The notes below the pieces were generated by a model, which was not told the DNA's origin, did not search any database, and was given only the letters and a program-made list of their open reading frames with translations. Both the position numbers and the translations under genes were made by a program. 8,482 bases of DNA, from positions 1 through 8,482 of the forward strand of contig JAGWOU010000058.1 of NCBI GenBank assembly GCA_028870815.1, given 5' to 3'. The stretch is from Rhodospirillales bacterium. Its GTDB lineage: Bacteria > Pseudomonadota > Alphaproteobacteria > Acetobacterales > Acetobacteraceae. Shown piece after piece: positions 7,070 through 8,482 of this stretch. Each line of letters starts with the position of its first letter. The first letter of the stretch is position 1.

Positions 7070-7531
7070 ATGAGCAAGCCGAAAACCGCGCGTGCGCTGG
7101 CTGACCATCAGGCCGAGGCGATCGCCCGTAACATTCGCGTCAGCCCCCGCAAGCTGAACCTGGTCGCGGCTTCCATCCGCAACCTGCCGGCTCAGCGCGC
7201 CCTGGCCGACCTCACCTTCTCCAAGCGTCGCATCGCCAAGGCGGTGAAGAAGCTGCTTGAGAGCGCCATTGCCAATGCCGAGAATAACCATCAGCTGGAT
7301 GTGGACAAGCTGTTTGTCTCCACCGCCGAGGTTGGCCGTGGCATCGTGATGCGCCGCTTCCATGCCCGCGGCCGTGGCCGTTCGGCGATGGTGGAAAAGT
7401 GGTTCAGCCATCTGAAGATCGTTGTTGAGGAGCGCGAGGCCGCTGAAAAGCCGAGCCGTGACGCGCGCCCGGGTTTCGGCAAGAAGGCCGGCAAGCCCGT
7501 AGCTGAGACGAACGCTGGGGAGGCCGCGTAA
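7070..7531 (+). CDS. rplV: 50S ribosomal protein L22, with extended C-terminus
   Basis: L22 spans the large subunit; its beta-hairpin lines the peptide tunnel opposite L4. The core runs from [16 protein letters not shown] (about residues 18-33) through the [18 protein letters not shown] segment to the hairpin [16 protein letters not shown] and the final strand [12 protein letters not shown] near residue 124. At 153 residues it is longer than E. coli L22 (110). About 14 residues are added at the N-terminus, and a Lys/Ala/Gly/Glu-rich tail of roughly 30 residues, with no predicted fold, follows the core. The tail is common in variable form in alphaproteobacteria. The start lies 2 nt past rpsS with only a weak G-rich ribosome binding site (near 7060-7064), consistent with coupling. 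Confidence 0.98.
   Translation: MSKPKTARALADHQAEAIARNIRVSPRKLNLVAASIRNLPAQRALADLTFSKRRIAKAVKKLLESAIANAENNHQLDVDKLFVSTAEVGRGIVMRRFHARGRGRSAMVEKWFSHLKIVVEEREAAEKPSRDARPGFGKKAGKPVAETNAGEAA
7517..7523 (+). promoter_or_regulatory. Ribosome binding site for rpsC inside rplV
   Basis: GGGGAGG lies in the last codons of rplV (Gly-Glu-Ala), 9 nt before the rpsC ATG at 7533. It is one of the strongest Shine-Dalgarno matches in the window and fixes the rpsC start. rplV and rpsC are separated by a single base. Confidence 0.8.
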
Positions 7532-7532
7532 T

Positions 7533-8210
7533 ATGGGTCACAAGATTAATCCGATCGGCCTGCGCCTCGGCATTACCCGCACCTGGGACAGCCGCTGGTA
7601 CGCCGACAAAGACTACGCCAAGCTGCTGCATGACGATATCAAGCTGCGCAACCATTTGCGCGGCAAGCTGAGCCAGGCGGGCGTGTCCCGCGTGGTGATC
7701 GAGCGCCCGGCCAAGAAGCCGCGCGTGACGATCTACGCCGCCCGCCCGGGTGTCGTCATCGGCAAGAAGGGCCAGGATATCGACAGCCTTCGCAAGGAAC
7801 TGTCCGGCATGGCCAAGGCTGATGTCGCCCTGAACATCATGGAAATCCGCAAGCCGGAAATCGACGCGACGCTGGTGGCCGAAAACATCGCCCAGCAGCT
7901 GGAGCGCCGCGTGGCTTTCCGCCGCGCCATGAAGCGCGCCGTGCAATCCGCCATGCGTCTGGGCGCCCAGGGCATCAAGATCACCTGCTCCGGCCGTTTG
8001 GGTGGGGCTGAGATCGCCCGCGTTGAGTGGTACCGTGAAGGCCGCGTGCCGCTGCACACGCTGCGCGCCGACCTGGATTACGGCACCGCCACCGCCAAGA
8101 CCACCTACGGCACCTGCGGTGTGAAGGTCTGGATCTTCAAGGGTGAGATTCTGGTTCAGGATCCGCTGGCGCAGGATAAGCGCGCGGCCGAACAGGCTCC
8201 GCAGCGCTAA
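7533..8210 (+). CDS. rpsC: 30S ribosomal protein S3
   Basis: S3 forms part of the mRNA entry channel of the 30S subunit together with S4 and S5. The 225-residue protein starts [18 protein letters not shown]. Its KH-type RNA-binding domain carries the GxxG motif GKKG at residues 77-80, in [14 protein letters not shown]. The C-terminal domain contains [19 protein letters not shown]; Arg130, Arg131 and Lys134 correspond to the residues linked to the mRNA helicase activity in E. coli. The [31 protein letters not shown] segment of the family (Leu for Ile here) and the [10 protein letters not shown] strand follow. The length is near E. coli S3 (233). Its stop overlaps the rplP ribosome binding site. 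Confidence 0.99.
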   Translation: MGHKINPIGLRLGITRTWDSRWYADKDYAKLLHDDIKLRNHLRGKLSQAGVSRVVIERPAKKPRVTIYAARPGVVIGKKGQDIDSLRKELSGMAKADVALNIMEIRKPEIDATLVAENIAQQLERRVAFRRAMKRAVQSAMRLGAQGIKITCSGRLGGAEIARVEWYREGRVPLHTLRADLDYGTATAKTTYGTCGVKVWIFKGEILVQDPLAQDKRAAEQAPQR

Positions 8211-8213
8211 GGA
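8209..8213 (+). promoter_or_regulatory. Ribosome binding site for rplP
   Basis: AAGGA overlaps the rpsC stop codon. It is 9 nt from the ATG at 8223 and 12 nt from the adjacent ATG at 8226, so it favours the first. A third ATG at 8218 is out of frame with rplP. Confidence 0.7.
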
Positions 8214-8222
8214 ATTAATGCC

Positions 8223-8482
8223 ATGATGTCTCCTAAGCGTACCAAGTTCCGCAAGGCGCACAAAGGCCGTATCCACGGCAACGCCAAGGGCAACACGCAG
8301 CTGAATTTCGGCGCGTTCGGCCTGAAGGCGCTGGAGCCCGAGCGTATCACCGCCCGGCAGATCGAAGCCGCCCGCCGCGCCATCACCCGCTCCATGAAGC
8401 GTGCTGGCCGCGTATGGATCCGCATCTTCCCGGATCTGCCGGTTTCCACGAAGCCTGCCGAAGTGCGTATGGGCTCCGGTAA
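8223..8482 (+). CDS. rplP: 50S ribosomal protein L16 (N-terminal part, 3' end outside window)
   Basis: L16 binds 23S rRNA helices near the A site and helps position aminoacyl-tRNA in the 50S subunit. The first 86 codons plus two bases are present. The protein starts [11 protein letters not shown], aligning with [11 protein letters not shown] of E. coli. It continues with [30 protein letters not shown] and the [24 protein letters not shown] region, which in L16 precedes the basic loop near the tRNA elbow. About 50 further residues are expected beyond the window. The start at 8223 is preferred over 8226 because of the spacing to AAGGA and the alignment of the initial Met. It lies 12 nt after rpsC, and in this operon rpmC would normally follow. 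Confidence 0.97.
   Translation, partial: MMSPKRTKFRKAHKGRIHGNAKGNTQLNFGAFGLKALEPERITARQIEAARRAITRSMKRAGRVWIRIFPDLPVSTKPAEVRMGSG

Noticed and set aside
8218..8220. ATG upstream of rplP as an alternative start
   Set aside because: It is out of frame with rplP and only 4 nt from AAGGA. The L16 N-terminus aligns with the start at 8223.
7404..8276. Minus-strand open frame opposite rplV, rpsC and rplP (290 codons)
   Set aside because: It crosses three real gene boundaries antisense and has the composition of a shadow frame.

Overview
The window is an intact stretch of a bacterial housekeeping locus: the 3' end of rpoC, then the str-type genes (rpsL, rpsG, tuf), and directly after them the first nine genes of the S10 operon (rpsJ, rplC, rplD, rplW, rplB, rpsS, rplV, rpsC, start of rplP). 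Every gene is on the + strand. The high GC content, the EF-Tu, S7, S12 and L2 protein sequences and the rpoC-rpsL-rpsG-tuf-rpsJ order point to an alphaproteobacterium. The EF-Tu and L2 sequences look most like Rhodospirillales/Acetobacteraceae, but that placement is from memory of the families, not from a search.

Layout: 1-1499 is the C-terminal part of RpoC (trigger loop, large trigger-loop insertion, C-terminal region). It is followed by a strong intrinsic terminator (1525-1550). The interval 1551-1881 is the only sizeable non-coding stretch. It holds a candidate sigma-70 promoter near 1643-1671, a 12-bp perfect palindrome, and a roughly 200-nt leader with several possible hairpins before rpsL. 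rpsL and rpsG follow with a 12-nt gap. tuf begins 45 nt after rpsG, and rpsJ begins 36 nt after tuf. From rpsJ on the genes are packed with gaps of 14 nt or less, including one ATGA overlap (rplD/rplW). The window ends inside rplP.

How the genes work together: the operon makes the decoding-centre protein S12, the 30S head proteins S7, S10, S19 and S3, the peptidyl-transferase and tunnel proteins L2, L3, L4, L22 and L23, the aminoacyl-tRNA carrier EF-Tu, and L16. I see no internal terminator and no convincing internal promoter between rpsL and rplP, so a single long transcript from the rpsL promoter is the simplest reading.

The main oddity is the absence of fusA (EF-G), which in the standard str operon lies between rpsG and tuf. 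The second point of interest is the long, structured rpsL leader, which carries an anti-Shine-Dalgarno-like octamer in a hairpin and a possible small upstream ORF overlapping the rpsL start. I found no mobile element, CRISPR array, tRNA or rRNA, and no sign of a novel accessory system. This is a highly conserved core region, and the findings are scored accordingly.
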